Source: Baffinella frigidus
Lineage: Eukaryota; Cryptophyceae; Cryptomonadales; Baffinellaceae
Direction: 5' to 3'
Assembly: GCA_026770585.1 (NCBI GenBank)
Contig: MU647099.1
Location: forward strand, 61,129-72,226
DNA: 11,098 bases
In this document: piece by piece, positions 1 through 6,221 of the stretch
Position numbering within the stretch: the stretch's first letter is position 1
Layout of the letters: the number at the start of each line of letters is the position of its first letter
Made by a program: the position numbers and the translations under genes
The notes under the pieces: generated by a model
What the model was told of the DNA's origin: nothing
Seen by the model: the letters and a program-made list of their open reading frames with translations, nothing else
Databases searched by the model: none

Positions 1-94
1 AACACCAAACACCAAACACCACCACACACCAAACACCAAACACCAAACACCAAACACCAAACACCAAACACCAAACACCAAACACCAAACATCC

Positions 95-128
95 CGGCAA
101 GTGGGAGGAGGATGCACTGAACCGTACC
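95..128 (+). repeat. 5'-edge copy of exon 1 (upstream echo)
   Basis: It reads WEEDAL like exon 1, with GCA for GCG, then diverges (N, R, T against Q, R, A). A degenerate CCCTAAA filler separates it from the real acceptor. It carries a CAAG|TGG acceptor-like start. Confidence 0.75.
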
Positions 129-203
129 ATCTTAGGCTCTCAACCCTAAACACTCAACACTAAACCCTAGACCCTAAACCCGAAACCTCAAACACTCAAT
201 CAG

Positions 204-261
204 GTGGGAGGAGGATGCGCTGCAGCGCGCGAAGGGGGCCTTCCGCCAGACCTACGAACAG
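204..261 (+). CDS. SPP: SPP exon 1 of window
   Basis: The acceptor CAG ends at 203; one base completes a codon, then 19 codons start WEEDALQRAKGAFRQ and end at donor GTGCGA (262). It matches the plant SPP stretch with RA(K/R)Q before the KSLERAT block. It is flanked upstream by a copy of its 5' end and downstream by two copies of its 3' end. Earlier exons are outside the window or replaced by the heptamer array at 1-90. Confidence 0.75.
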
Positions 262-3200
262 GTGCGAAACATCACATAATTGATACCATATTACATTATT
301 GATATTATTGATGGTGTTGCGTATTTATTAACATTGTTGATATTATTGTGTATTAATGATGATATTATCGACATGTTAATGTTGATATGCCCGACTTTCG
401 CCAGACCCACGAACAGGCATGTAAACCCAAAACCCAGTCTTGAGCCCGAAACCAGGCACCCGCACCCCGAAAAGGTGTAGGGTTTCGTGTGTAGGATGTA
501 GGGTGTAGTGTGCAGGGTGTAGGCACCCCTGGCGCCTTCCACCAGACGCACGAACATGTGCGAGAGACATTCTGACATTAGTAATATTGATATTACATTA
601 TTGACGTTGTTATTTGTTGTTATTGCACTGCCCGTGCGCCGCCTCCTCGGGATAGGATTGCCAAATGTTGCCCTAATTTGAGGAGCGGCTTGACAGGTGG
701 ACAAGTCGCTGGAGGCGGCCGCGGCCGAGCACCTCCTCTCGGGGATGAGCGGTCAGGACGAGAAGTTCCTGTCGGTGCCGCCCGCGCACGTCGAGGCCCT
801 CACCCTCGAGGACGTCAAGGCGGCGGTGCGTGCCGAACTCACCCCCCCCTCACCCCTCGTTCCTCCCTCCCTACCTCATTCCCTCCCGCCCTCTCTCGTG
901 GGTTGTAGGGTGTGGAGTTTGGAGGGTCTTCCTGCCCGAGCACGTCGAGGCCCTCGCCCTCGAGGACGTCAAGGCGGCGGTGCGTGCCGAACTCACCCCC
1001 CCCTCACCCCTCGTTCCTCCCTCCCTACCTCATTCCCTCCCGCCCTCTCTCGTGGGTTGTAGGGTGTGGAGTTTGGAGGGTCTTCCTGCCCGAGCACGTC
1101 GAGGCCCTCGCCCTCGAGGACGTCAAGGCGGCGGTATACATCCCCCCCACACTCTGGCACCGCAGTAGCCAGGAGCTGCATCGCGTGTCCCCCCCACATA
1201 GCGGCCACGCGTGACGGCTGTCCGGTCGCGAGCAGGACAGCCTGCGGTGCACTCCCCTCCCCGAAATTTTCACACACACACACCCTCGAAATTTCGCACT
1301 CTCCTCTCGAAATTTCCCGATATGAAAAGTAGTCCTTCTCTCAGCCTCGAGTGGAAGGGGCTGCATTAGTTATTCGGCAGGTATAAACCATAATGGGAAA
1401 AAGCTGAATCGGGTATGCTACAGGTTGTAAACAACCTGGCCACGGACACTATCGAGATCTCGCTTTCGGGCGAAACGCTCTCCGTCGATTCCTTCTCAAC
1501 GATTACACCACATGTATACACCACATACGATCCATGTATATACCAAGTACGGTCCATATATACCATATACGATCCATATATACACCATATACGGTCATGT
1601 CCAGGTGGCTACTGGCAGCTGCGAAGGTGACAGCCGAAGCTTAACCCTAAACACTCAACCAGGTTGTGAACTACCTGACGACGGACAACATGGAGATCTC
1701 GCTCTCGGGCGACTTCGAGCCCAAGGAGATGGAACGCCTCTCTCTCCAGTACCTCGGTACCCTCCCCCTTGAACATCAGTAGAAGATTGTTTGCTTCTGC
1801 GGCAACGAAAATTACTACACTGTTGGATTTTTCTAGTCATTGTAAAGCATGTGTGTAGTCATTTTCGTTGCTGACTCGTAATAGTAAATCATATGTCTAG
1901 CTCTGCCCCACTTGATTTCGTCTCATCATTAAAAAAAAACGTAGATGGACAGTTAATTTGTACTGGAGATCCTCCTTTAAAACTAGAAATGACGGCTAAA
2001 TTTTTTTATTGATGAAACGAAACCAAGTGAAACAGAGCTAGTATGTTTAGAAATTCTCGTGGCCCCAATCTCGCTCTCGGGCGACTTCGAGCCCCAGGAG
2101 ATGGAACGCCTCTCTCTCCAGTACCTCGGTTTCTCTCTCCCACCACCCCCAGACACACCTCCAACCCTAAACCCTAAACCCCAAACCCTAAACCCTGAAA
2201 CCCTAAACCCCAAACCCCAAACCCCAAACCCCAAACCCCAAACCCCAAACCCAAATCCTAAACCCCAAACCCCAAACCCTAAACCCTAAACTCTAAACCC
2301 CAAACGCGAACGCAGGCACGATCCCCGAGACGAAGCTGGCCGGGCCGCTGGAGAAGATCGCGGCACCCTCTGCGGGGAACGTCGCGTCGCGCGACCTCTT
2401 CCTCCGCATCCCGGTCCGCCCCGCCACCCTATCTGCTGTGGGGGTTTGTACCAGAAAGGGGGTGTAAAATAGTTGGATGGGGTGTATAATAGATGTTTAG
2501 ACTGTATAATAGATGTCTGGAGTGTATAATACATGTACGTCGTGTATAATAGATGTGTGGAGTGTACAACCGTTTGATAGACAGTATGAGAGCAAGTAGA
2601 GGCGCTTGAGGTGATCGCGGCGCCGTCAGCGAACAACCTCGCGTCGCGCGACCTCTTCCTCCACATCCCGGTCCGTAAACCCTAAACCCTAAACCCTAAA
2701 CCTTAAACCCTAAACCCTAAACCCTAAACCCTGAACCCTAAAGCCTAAAGCATCTGGTCTCCGGGGTAATTTTTTGCATCTCTAGACCCCAAAACCTCAA
2801 TTCCAAACCCTAACCCCCAAACCCCAAACGCTGTCCCCTAAACCCCAAACCCCAAACCGCAAACAGGACTCAGACGCGCGAGCAGTGGCCTACGTCGCCG
2901 GCGCGGCCCCGAACAAGTGGGGGTTGATGGCCAACGGCAAGCAGGCTATCCCGACAGGGCCGGACGCCTACGCGGAGGAGGAGAAGAAGCAGAGCGGCGC
3001 AGGGGGGCTCATCTCCAAGTGGCGCAACGCGTTCTCGGCTAACTCCAACGTCCCGGGCTTCCGTTCTGAGGGCCACCGCGTCTACCGGTGTTTCCCCTAA
3101 CCCCTTTAGGGGTTTTAAACCCCAGACCCCAGACCCTTAACACTAGACCCTCAACACCAAACCCCAAACCCCATCCCCTCAACCCTAAATCACAACCGGA

Positions 3201-6153
3201 GACCCTCCAAATCGGCGCGTCTACCGGTGTTTCCTCTAACCCCTACATCCTGACCCCTAAAACCTGACCCATAACCCCTAAACCCTAAACCCTGAACCCT
3301 AAACCCTAAGTCATAAACCATAAACCCTGAACCCTAAACCCTAAACCCTAAACCCTGAACCCTCAACCGCAAATCCTAAATCCTCAAACCCAAAACGGTG
3401 ACCAGGTCGCACCCGCTGTTCCCCGTGGTGACGTTGCAACTCCTCTCAGAGGTGCTCACCCCCTCAACCCCAACCCCTCAACCCTCAACCCCACACCCTC
3501 AACCTTGAACCTTGAACCTTGAACCTTGAACCTTGAACCTTGAACCTTGAACCTTGAACCTTGAACCAAAAAGGGTGCCGATCCTCTGCCTCTTCTCCAC
3601 TCTAAACCCTAAACCCCAACCCCGAAAAAAATCTGAACCCTAAAAGGTTCTGCACCCCAAAAGGTGCTGAATCCTAAACCCTAAACCCTAAACCCTGAAC
3701 CCGAAAGGTACTAAACCGGCGGCTGTTCTCGACGGTGCGGGAGCGGAAGCGGTTGACCTACGATGCCAACTTCCACCTCACCGCCTTCGAGCGCATGGCG
3801 GTATGCCTCGACCCTCAACCCTCAACGGGAGCCCCCCCTTGCTCCTCACGCAAGTCGCTCCTCTTGTAACGCCTACGGATATGATACAGTGTACAGGGGT
3901 GCCTCGCTCACAAGAAACGCCCACCCCCCTAGGACCATCATAGGGCCCCAGGCATAGGTCTACTGTAGGGTCCTAGGGGGTGGCGATTTCTTATGAGCGA
4001 GGTACCCCTGTAGTCCTCTTCTTCCCCCCCCCCGCCTCCCTCAAAGCCTGTATCCCGTTCTCTTGTTTCAACTTGCACCTCACCGCGCTTCGAGCGCATG
4101 GCGGTATGCCTCGAACCTAAACCCGAAACCCGAAACCCGAAACCCGAAACCCGAAACCCGAAAACCGAAACTTTAAACCCTAAACACCCTATACCACAAA
4201 CCACAAACCACAAACCACAAACCACAAACCACAAACCCCAACCCTCAAACCACAAACCACAAATCCTCAGCCCCAAACCCCCAACCATAACCCCTAACCC
4301 CTACCAGGGGGTGTGGTACCAGGTGACGGTGGGGAACTCCGATACAGTACTGTATCAGGGTGCCCGGGTTCCCAGAAGGACCGTTGACAAAATGGGGTGC
4401 TTGGCTGGCAGGGGGGGTGGTACCTGGTGACGGTGACGGCCAAGCCGGAGCTCGCGCAGAAGGCCCTCGACGCGTGCAAGGAGACCCTCCAGGTCTAACT
4501 CCGGAAACGAATAAAAACATTTCTTCCTGGCCCATGAAAATTGTGGTGGTCGATGTTGTCACTGTCAATGTTGTGTGGGGCTACGCCCCGCCGTCTCCCG
4601 GCGAACTAAACCCTAACCCCTAACCCCTAAACCCCAAAGCCGAAAGCCTGCGTAGCGTAGCAACGAGACTCTACTCGTTGCGCCCCTGTCTGGCCTCCTC
4701 GAGAATCTATGACCCCGCTAGAGGGGAGGCGTCCCACAAGGCCCAGAGGCAACACGAGCTGGAACCAAACCTGAGTTCATTGACCGTTCACATCACTCAA
4801 CTAGAGGCTCGCGACCTGGTCCGTGACCGAGGCTCGCAACCTGTCTGGCCTCCTCGAGAATCCGCGCCCTCTCCTGCAAACCCTCTCCTCTACTGTAGAC
4901 CTCTTTCCTGTCAACCCCTTGACGTCTCCGAGCTGGAGCACCAGTGTGTACTCGCCGAACTGCCCGCTGCCTACACCGGGTTAGGGTGTAGGGTACACCC
5001 TAGGGTACTAGGGTGTAGGGTACACCCTACACTCTCGACAGGCGGCGCGGTCATGGAACCCGATATCGCGCGACAACCTCCAATCGGCCGCGTTGGCTCT
5101 GGTTATTCCTAAGTTGACATGCTGGGTTTGCGGTACAAATCCGTCAACTTGCGAGTGGAAAAGAGGCCTCGGAGGTGTCAACATCTGACAGGTGTGTCTC
5201 GTCTGCAGGCGGCGCGATCGTGGGACCCGATCTCGCGCGACAACCTTCAGTCGGCGGCCTTCGAGCTCTGCTCCAAGCACTCGGGCGCGCTCCAGACCAA
5301 CGGGTATTGGGTCGACCTCATGTCGGGGCTGCAGCTGGATGCCATGCCAGGCAACCTTCACCCTACACCCGTAGCCCTACACCCGTATACCCTACACCCT
5401 CTACCTTAACACTTACCCTTAAACCCTAAATAATAAACCCTAAACCCTAAACCCTAAATAATACATAATACATAATAAATCATAAACCCTAAATAATAAA
5501 TAATAAATCCTAAACCCGAAACCCTCAACGCAGACAAGGACGAGCGGTACATCTCGGACTTCATCCCGATGGTCCAGTCGATCCAGGTTCCTTTCCCCGC
5601 CAAAAGTTGACGCATTGATACCGCGAACCCAGGCTATCAACTTTAGAAAAGACTGCCAACTCGACTCAGGCCGATGGTCCGGTCGATCCAGGTTCCTTTC
5701 CTGCTCCAAGCCCTTAACACACCCTAAACCCTAAACCCTCACCCCTTAACCCTGCACAAATAGCAAACACACCCTAAACCCTAAACCCTAAACCCTAAAC
5801 CCTAAACCCTAAACCCTAAACCCTAGACCCCAAACCCCAAACCCTAACCCCAAACCCCAAACCCTAAACCCTTAACCCACCACAAATCGCAGACAAACCC
5901 TAAACCCCAAACCCTAAACCCTAAACCCTAAACCCTAAACCCTAAACCCTGCTCAAATCGCAAGCACGCCCTAAACCCCAAACCCGACATACAGATCCAC
6001 GACTTGCAGGAGATGCTGGAGTGCCTCTCGACGGACGAGGCGCAGGAGCGGTGGACGTGCATAGGTGTGTCGGGGGGCGAGGACGCCGAGGGCGGTGATG
6101 CGCCCACGGGCCAGACCACGGGCCACTCCGCCCCGTCGTTGGGCCGCCGCTAG
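204..6153 (+). CDS. SPP: Stromal processing peptidase (M16 metallopeptidase), 3' part of gene, 11 exons
   Basis: SPP is the chloroplast stromal metallopeptidase that removes transit peptides from imported precursor proteins. Joining eleven exons (204-261, 697-825, 1663-1756, 2316-2413, 2867-3087, 3406-3451, 3708-3800, 4412-4492, 5209-5350, 5534-5586, 5995-6153) gives 1174 nt, which is one leading base plus 390 codons and a stop. Phase is preserved at every junction. From memory of plant SPP, colinear matches include ALQRAK, DKSLEAAAAEHL, LTLEDVKAAVVNYL, DNMEISLSGDF, LQYLGT, AVAYVAGAAPNKWG, RSHPLF, RLFSTVRERKRLTYD, WYLVTVTAKP, DACKETLQ, TNGYWVDLMSGLQ and CIGVSGG. This is roughly the last third of a protein of about 1,250 residues. 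The HxxEH zinc site lies upstream of the window, so activity cannot be judged here. Introns run from 183 to 837 nt and are mostly repeats. The family assignment is strong; exon edges are predictions without transcript data. Confidence 0.88.
394..416 (+). repeat. 3'-edge copy of exon 1, copy 1
   Basis: It encodes FRQTHEQ against FRQTYEQ of exon 1, but the donor has become GCATGT. It is embedded in an AT-rich intron with GATATTATTG-like repeats. Confidence 0.7.
534..563 (+). repeat. 3'-edge copy of exon 1, copy 2
   Basis: It aligns without gaps to 238-267 with 26 of 30 bases identical and keeps GTGCGA. The following AT-rich stretch with TTACATTATTGA also resembles the head of the real intron, so the copied unit includes intron sequence. 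Confidence 0.75.
697..825 (+). CDS. SPP: SPP exon 2
   Basis: The acceptor TTGACAG ends at 696. There are 43 codons in phase 0 starting VDKSLEAAAAEHL and ending LTLEDVKAA, with donor GTGCGT at 826. This is the SPP segment KSLE-ATA-(L)M-DE(R/K)F-PTP-L-LTLE-VK-AV. The last 40 nt of the exon plus the donor and intron head form the first unit of a 154-bp triplication. GTG at 697 is a codon inside the exon, not a start. Confidence 0.85.
786..1135 (+). repeat. 154-bp tandem triplication across the exon 2 donor
   Basis: Units are 786-939, 940-1093 and a partial one at 1094-1135. Units 1 and 2 differ at a single base (ACC to GCC, Thr to Ala, inside the exon part). Each unit begins with the last 40 nt of exon 2 (HVEAL(T/A)LEDVKAA) and continues with 114 nt from the donor through pyrimidine-rich intron. 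154 is not a multiple of three, so copies cannot be retained in frame. The third copy ends in GTATAC instead of GTGCGT. Confidence 0.95.
1424..1474 (+). repeat. 5'-half copy of exon 3 (upstream echo)
   Basis: CTACAG acceptor, then VVNNLATDTIEISLSGE against VVNYLTTDNMEISLSGD of exon 3. There are 2 synonymous and 5 replacement codon differences over 17 codons. The frame stays open to 1630 but runs into a minisatellite. Confidence 0.8.
1511..1596 (+). repeat. Intronic minisatellite, about 22-bp unit, four copies
   Basis: Four units of 22, 22, 20 and 22 bp of the form CATGTATACACCACATACGA plus TC, lying between the exon 3 echo and exon 3. The short ORFs on both strands here are by-products of the repeat. 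Confidence 0.85.
1663..1756 (+). CDS. SPP: SPP exon 3
   Basis: The acceptor CCAG ends at 1662. Codons run VVNYLTTDNMEISLSGDF and on to LSLQYL plus one base (phase 1), with donor GTACCC at 1757. It corresponds to the plant SPP segment AVM..FVG(D/N)NMEVSIVGDF...LDYLGT, the core beta-strand of the M16 fold. The exon's 5' half is copied upstream (1424) and its 3' half downstream (2068). Confidence 0.88.
1802..1871. repeat. Short hairpin in intron 3
   Basis: Arms 1802-1820 and 1853-1871 are inverted repeats matching at 18 of 19 bases (GCAACGAAAATTACTACAC), with a 32-nt loop. AT-rich, unlike the surrounding exons. Confidence 0.8.
1890..2045. mobile_element. Foldback/MITE-like element in intron 3
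   Basis: The left arm (1890-1939, containing CTAGCTCTGCCCCACTTGAT) pairs with the right arm (2001-2045) with several mismatches and small gaps; both arms end inside in an A or T run. No coding capacity and no certain target duplication. It sits between exon 3 and its 3' copy. Confidence 0.65.
2068..2128 (+). repeat. 3'-half copy of exon 3 (downstream echo)
   Basis: 60 of 61 bases match 1696-1756 (ISLSGDFEP(Q/K)EMERLSLQYL), ending at the same phase but with donor GTTTCT. It is far less diverged than the 5' echo at 1424, so it is younger. Confidence 0.9.
2160..2305. repeat. Telomere-like heptamer array (CCCTAAA/CCCCAAA) in intron 3
   Basis: Heptamer tracts of CCCTAAA and CCCCAAA directly before the exon 4 acceptor. 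The array yields artefactual Pro/Asn/Lys-rich ORFs. Confidence 0.9.
2316..2413 (+). CDS. SPP: SPP exon 4
   Basis: The acceptor GCAG ends at 2315. Two bases complete the Gly begun in exon 3, giving QYLGTIPETKL, then IAAPSAGNVASRDLFLRIP, ending at 2413 before donor GTCCGC. The length of 98 nt (3n+2) restores phase 0. It matches the linker and strand before the ACAYIAGPAPN motif of SPP. An alternative version of this exon lies at 2600-2670. Confidence 0.8.
2462..2571 (+). repeat. 20-bp minisatellite between exon 4 and its copy
   Basis: About 5.5 units of GTGTATAATAGATGTNTGGA with exact 20-bp spacing; the first unit is more diverged. Confidence 0.85.
2600..2670 (+). CDS. Alternative copy of SPP exon 4 (candidate mutually exclusive exon)
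   Basis: The acceptor GTAG ends at 2599 and donor GTCCGT is at 2671. The 71 nt (3n+2) fit the phases of exons 3 and 5 exactly: the base left by exon 3 plus AG gives Glu, followed by ALEVIAAPSANNLASRDLF and LHIP with no stop. Against exon 4 over 21 codons there are 3 synonymous and 4 amino-acid changes. It lacks the first 27 nt of exon 4. It may be a usable alternative exon or a decayed 3' copy; only transcripts can tell. Confidence 0.45.
2676..2870. repeat. CCCTAAA array and variants in intron 4
   Basis: Clean CCCTAAA runs from 2676 to about 2750, then scattered CCCCAAA variants up to the exon 5 acceptor. Confidence 0.85.
2867..3087 (+). CDS. SPP: SPP exon 5
   Basis: The acceptor AACAG ends at 2866. 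It opens DSDARAVAYVAGAAPNKWG, the SPP signature (plants: ACAYIAGPAPNRWG). A family-variable hydrophilic stretch rich in E, K and G follows (EEEKKQSGAGG), then FRSEGHRVYR. It ends in phase 2 (CG) before donor GTGTTT at 3088; the first base of exon 6 completes Arg. At 221 nt it is the longest exon. The open frame runs only four more codons past the donor to a TAA at 3098. Confidence 0.88.
3216..3244 (+). repeat. 3'-edge copy of exon 5 with donor
   Basis: 28 of 29 bases identical to 3077-3105, including the CCG|GTGTTTCC donor, at an offset of 139. Heptamer filler lies between the two copies, so this is a decoy donor with nearly the same context as the real one. Confidence 0.9.
3262..3390. repeat. 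CCCTAAA/CCCTGAA array in intron 5
   Basis: Degenerate heptamers with CCCTAAA, CCCTGAA and CATAAAC variants fill the intron before exon 6. Confidence 0.85.
3406..3451 (+). CDS. SPP: SPP exon 6
   Basis: The acceptor ACCAG ends at 3405. One base completes Arg, then SHPLFPVVTLQLLSE, with donor GTGCTC at 3452. With exon 5 this rebuilds the (R)(S/A)HPLFF-(V/I)T-LL(A/S)E motif of SPP. It is the one exon in the window for which I found no convincing nearby copy. Confidence 0.8.
3503..3567. repeat. Nine tandem CCTTGAA heptamers in intron 6
   Basis: Nine perfect units from 3503 to 3565. This is a two-base variant of CCCTAAA that has been locally homogenised. Confidence 0.95.
3708..3800 (+). CDS. SPP: SPP exon 7
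   Basis: The acceptor GAAAG ends at 3707. There are 31 codons in phase 0: VLNRRLFSTVRERKRLTYD, then ANFHLTAFERMA, with donor GTATGC at 3801. It matches IINSRLFTTVRD-LGLTYDVSFEL, the conserved R...Y region that contributes to substrate binding in M16 peptidases (family knowledge). The AG|GT start has two short look-alikes upstream, at 3645 and 3661. The 3' end is copied at 4069-4115. Confidence 0.85.
3892..4012. mobile_element. TA-flanked MITE, copy 1, in intron 7
   Basis: 121 bp including TA at both ends. The terminal inverted repeats start CAGGGGTGCCTCGCTCA on the left and CAGGGGTACCTCGCTCA on the reverse of the right end, extending about 45 bp to a centre rich in TAGGACC/GGTCCTA. TA duplication suggests a Tc1/mariner-type mover (inference). 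The reverse strand gives the peptide GTSLIRN, which recurs in copy 2 and is not a gene. Confidence 0.85.
4069..4115 (+). repeat. 3'-edge copy of exon 7 with donor
   Basis: Matches 3768-3813 (HLTAFERMA and GTATGCCTCGA) with one inserted G that breaks the frame. It lies directly after MITE copy 1 and before a CCCGAAA array. Confidence 0.9.
4114..4261. repeat. CCCGAAA and CCACAAA heptamer arrays in intron 7
   Basis: Two neighbouring arrays, first CCCGAAA (about seven units), then CCACAAA (about seven units), each homogeneous for its own single-base variant. Confidence 0.9.
4306..4331 (+). repeat. 5'-edge copy of exon 8 (upstream echo)
   Basis: CCAG acceptor then GVWYQVTV against GGWYLVTV; 22 of 24 bases match 4412-4435. 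It is followed by the perfect palindrome GATACAGTACTGTATC (4341-4356). Confidence 0.85.
4412..4492 (+). CDS. SPP: SPP exon 8
   Basis: The acceptor GGCAG ends at 4411. There are 27 codons: GGWYLVTVTAKPELAQKALD then ACKETLQ, with donor GTCTAA at 4493. It corresponds to LGWYVISVTSTP...DACKSVL of plant SPP. The acceptor sits inside a run of seven G's, so the exact start could shift within the run; phase 0 needs 4412. Confidence 0.82.
4685..4862 (+). repeat. 23-bp direct repeat in intron 8
   Basis: The same 23 bases (starting CCTGTCTGGCCTCCTCGAGA) occur at 4685-4707 and 4840-4862. The 4678-5112 frame is open but I see no SPP-like segment in it, and exon 8 to exon 9 is colinear with the family without it. 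A cassette exon cannot be excluded. Confidence 0.7.
4982..5033. repeat. TAGGGTGTAGGGTACACCC duplicated motif
   Basis: Two direct copies of a semi-palindromic TAGGGTGTAGGGTACACCCT unit just before the exon 9 echo. Related GTGTAGG repeats occur at 482-525 and CCTACACCC at 5360-5404. Confidence 0.75.
5039..5092 (+). repeat. 5'-edge copy of exon 9 (upstream echo)
   Basis: ACAG acceptor ending 5041, then AARSWNPISRDNLQSAA, identical to exon 9 except N for D. Over 17 codons there are seven synonymous changes and one replacement. After 5092 it diverges (LALVIP). Its phase at the acceptor equals that of exon 9. Confidence 0.9.
5209..5350 (+). CDS. SPP: SPP exon 9
   Basis: The acceptor CTGCAG ends at 5208. 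It reads AARSWDPISRDNLQSAAFEL, then SKHSGALQTNGYWVDLMSGL, then QLDAMP plus one base (phase 1). Exon 8 joined directly to exon 9 gives the same spacing as plant SPP between DACK and the RHEAELKSNAYW block, so no extra exon is needed in the 716-nt intron between them. The donor is GC (CCAG|GCAACC at 5351), supported by phase with exon 10. Confidence 0.82.
5415..5528. repeat. CCCTAAA and ATAATA repeat in intron 9
   Basis: CCCTAAA heptamers alternate with ATAATACATAATAAAT-type repeats; this fills most of the shortest intron (183 nt). Confidence 0.85.
5534..5586 (+). CDS. SPP: SPP exon 10
   Basis: The acceptor CGCAG ends at 5533. Two bases complete Asp with the base left by exon 9, then KDERYISDFIPMVQSIQ, with donor GTTCCT at 5587. 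It matches the VPRK(D/E)-SCIK-L-SLYEA region of SPP. A 31-nt copy of its 3' end and donor follows at 5671. Confidence 0.78.
5671..5701 (+). repeat. 3'-edge copy of exon 10 with donor
   Basis: 30 of 31 bases match 5566-5596, including CAG|GTTCCTTTCC; one A to G change (Gln to Arg). Offset 105. Confidence 0.9.
5720..5960. repeat. Long CCCTAAA/CCCCAAA array in intron 10
   Basis: The longest telomere-like tract in the window, interrupted by copies of a CACAAATAGCAAACA-like motif (about 5754, 5880 and 5951). Confidence 0.9.
5995..6153 (+). CDS. SPP: SPP terminal exon 11 with stop codon
   Basis: The acceptor ATACAG ends at 5994. There are 52 codons and TAG: IHDLQEMLECLSTDEAQERW, then TCIGVSGGEDAEGGDAPTGQ and a low-complexity tail ending LGRR. 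It matches the IEDIYLAY...DEDSLYSCIGIAG end of plant SPP, which also finishes in an acidic/Gly tail. No clear AATAAA signal follows within 200 nt. Confidence 0.85.
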   Translation: MHDLQEMLECLSTDEAQERWTCIGVSGGEDAEGGDAPTGQTTGHSAPSLGRR

Positions 6154-6221
6154 ACGTCCAAAAATGTGACCTTGAGAATGTCAAGGCCAGTATGCGGCAC
6201 CAGCAAGGATTAAGGCACACG

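Noticed and set aside
291-704. 137-codon minus-strand ORF
   Set aside because: It lies opposite exon 1 and its echoes in an AT-rich repeat intron and shows no family motif.
2059-2289. Asn/Pro/Lys/Gln-rich ORFs (NPKPQT type) and their Gly/Phe/Arg reverse frames
   Set aside because: They are translations of heptamer repeats, where every frame stays open; no protein evidence.
3938-4288. 116-codon minus-strand ORF and the similar one at 6379-6630
   Set aside because: They are made of MITE ends (GTSLIRN) and heptamer repeats.
4807-4947. An extra SPP exon ending in VSELEHQC before donor GTACTC
   Set aside because: Phase allows it, but exons 8 and 9 join with exactly the family spacing, and the inserted residues match nothing in SPP.
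1-5960. Chromosome end, because of the CCCTAAA arrays
   Set aside because: The arrays are short, degenerate, spread over many introns and interrupted by SPP exons, so they are interstitial.
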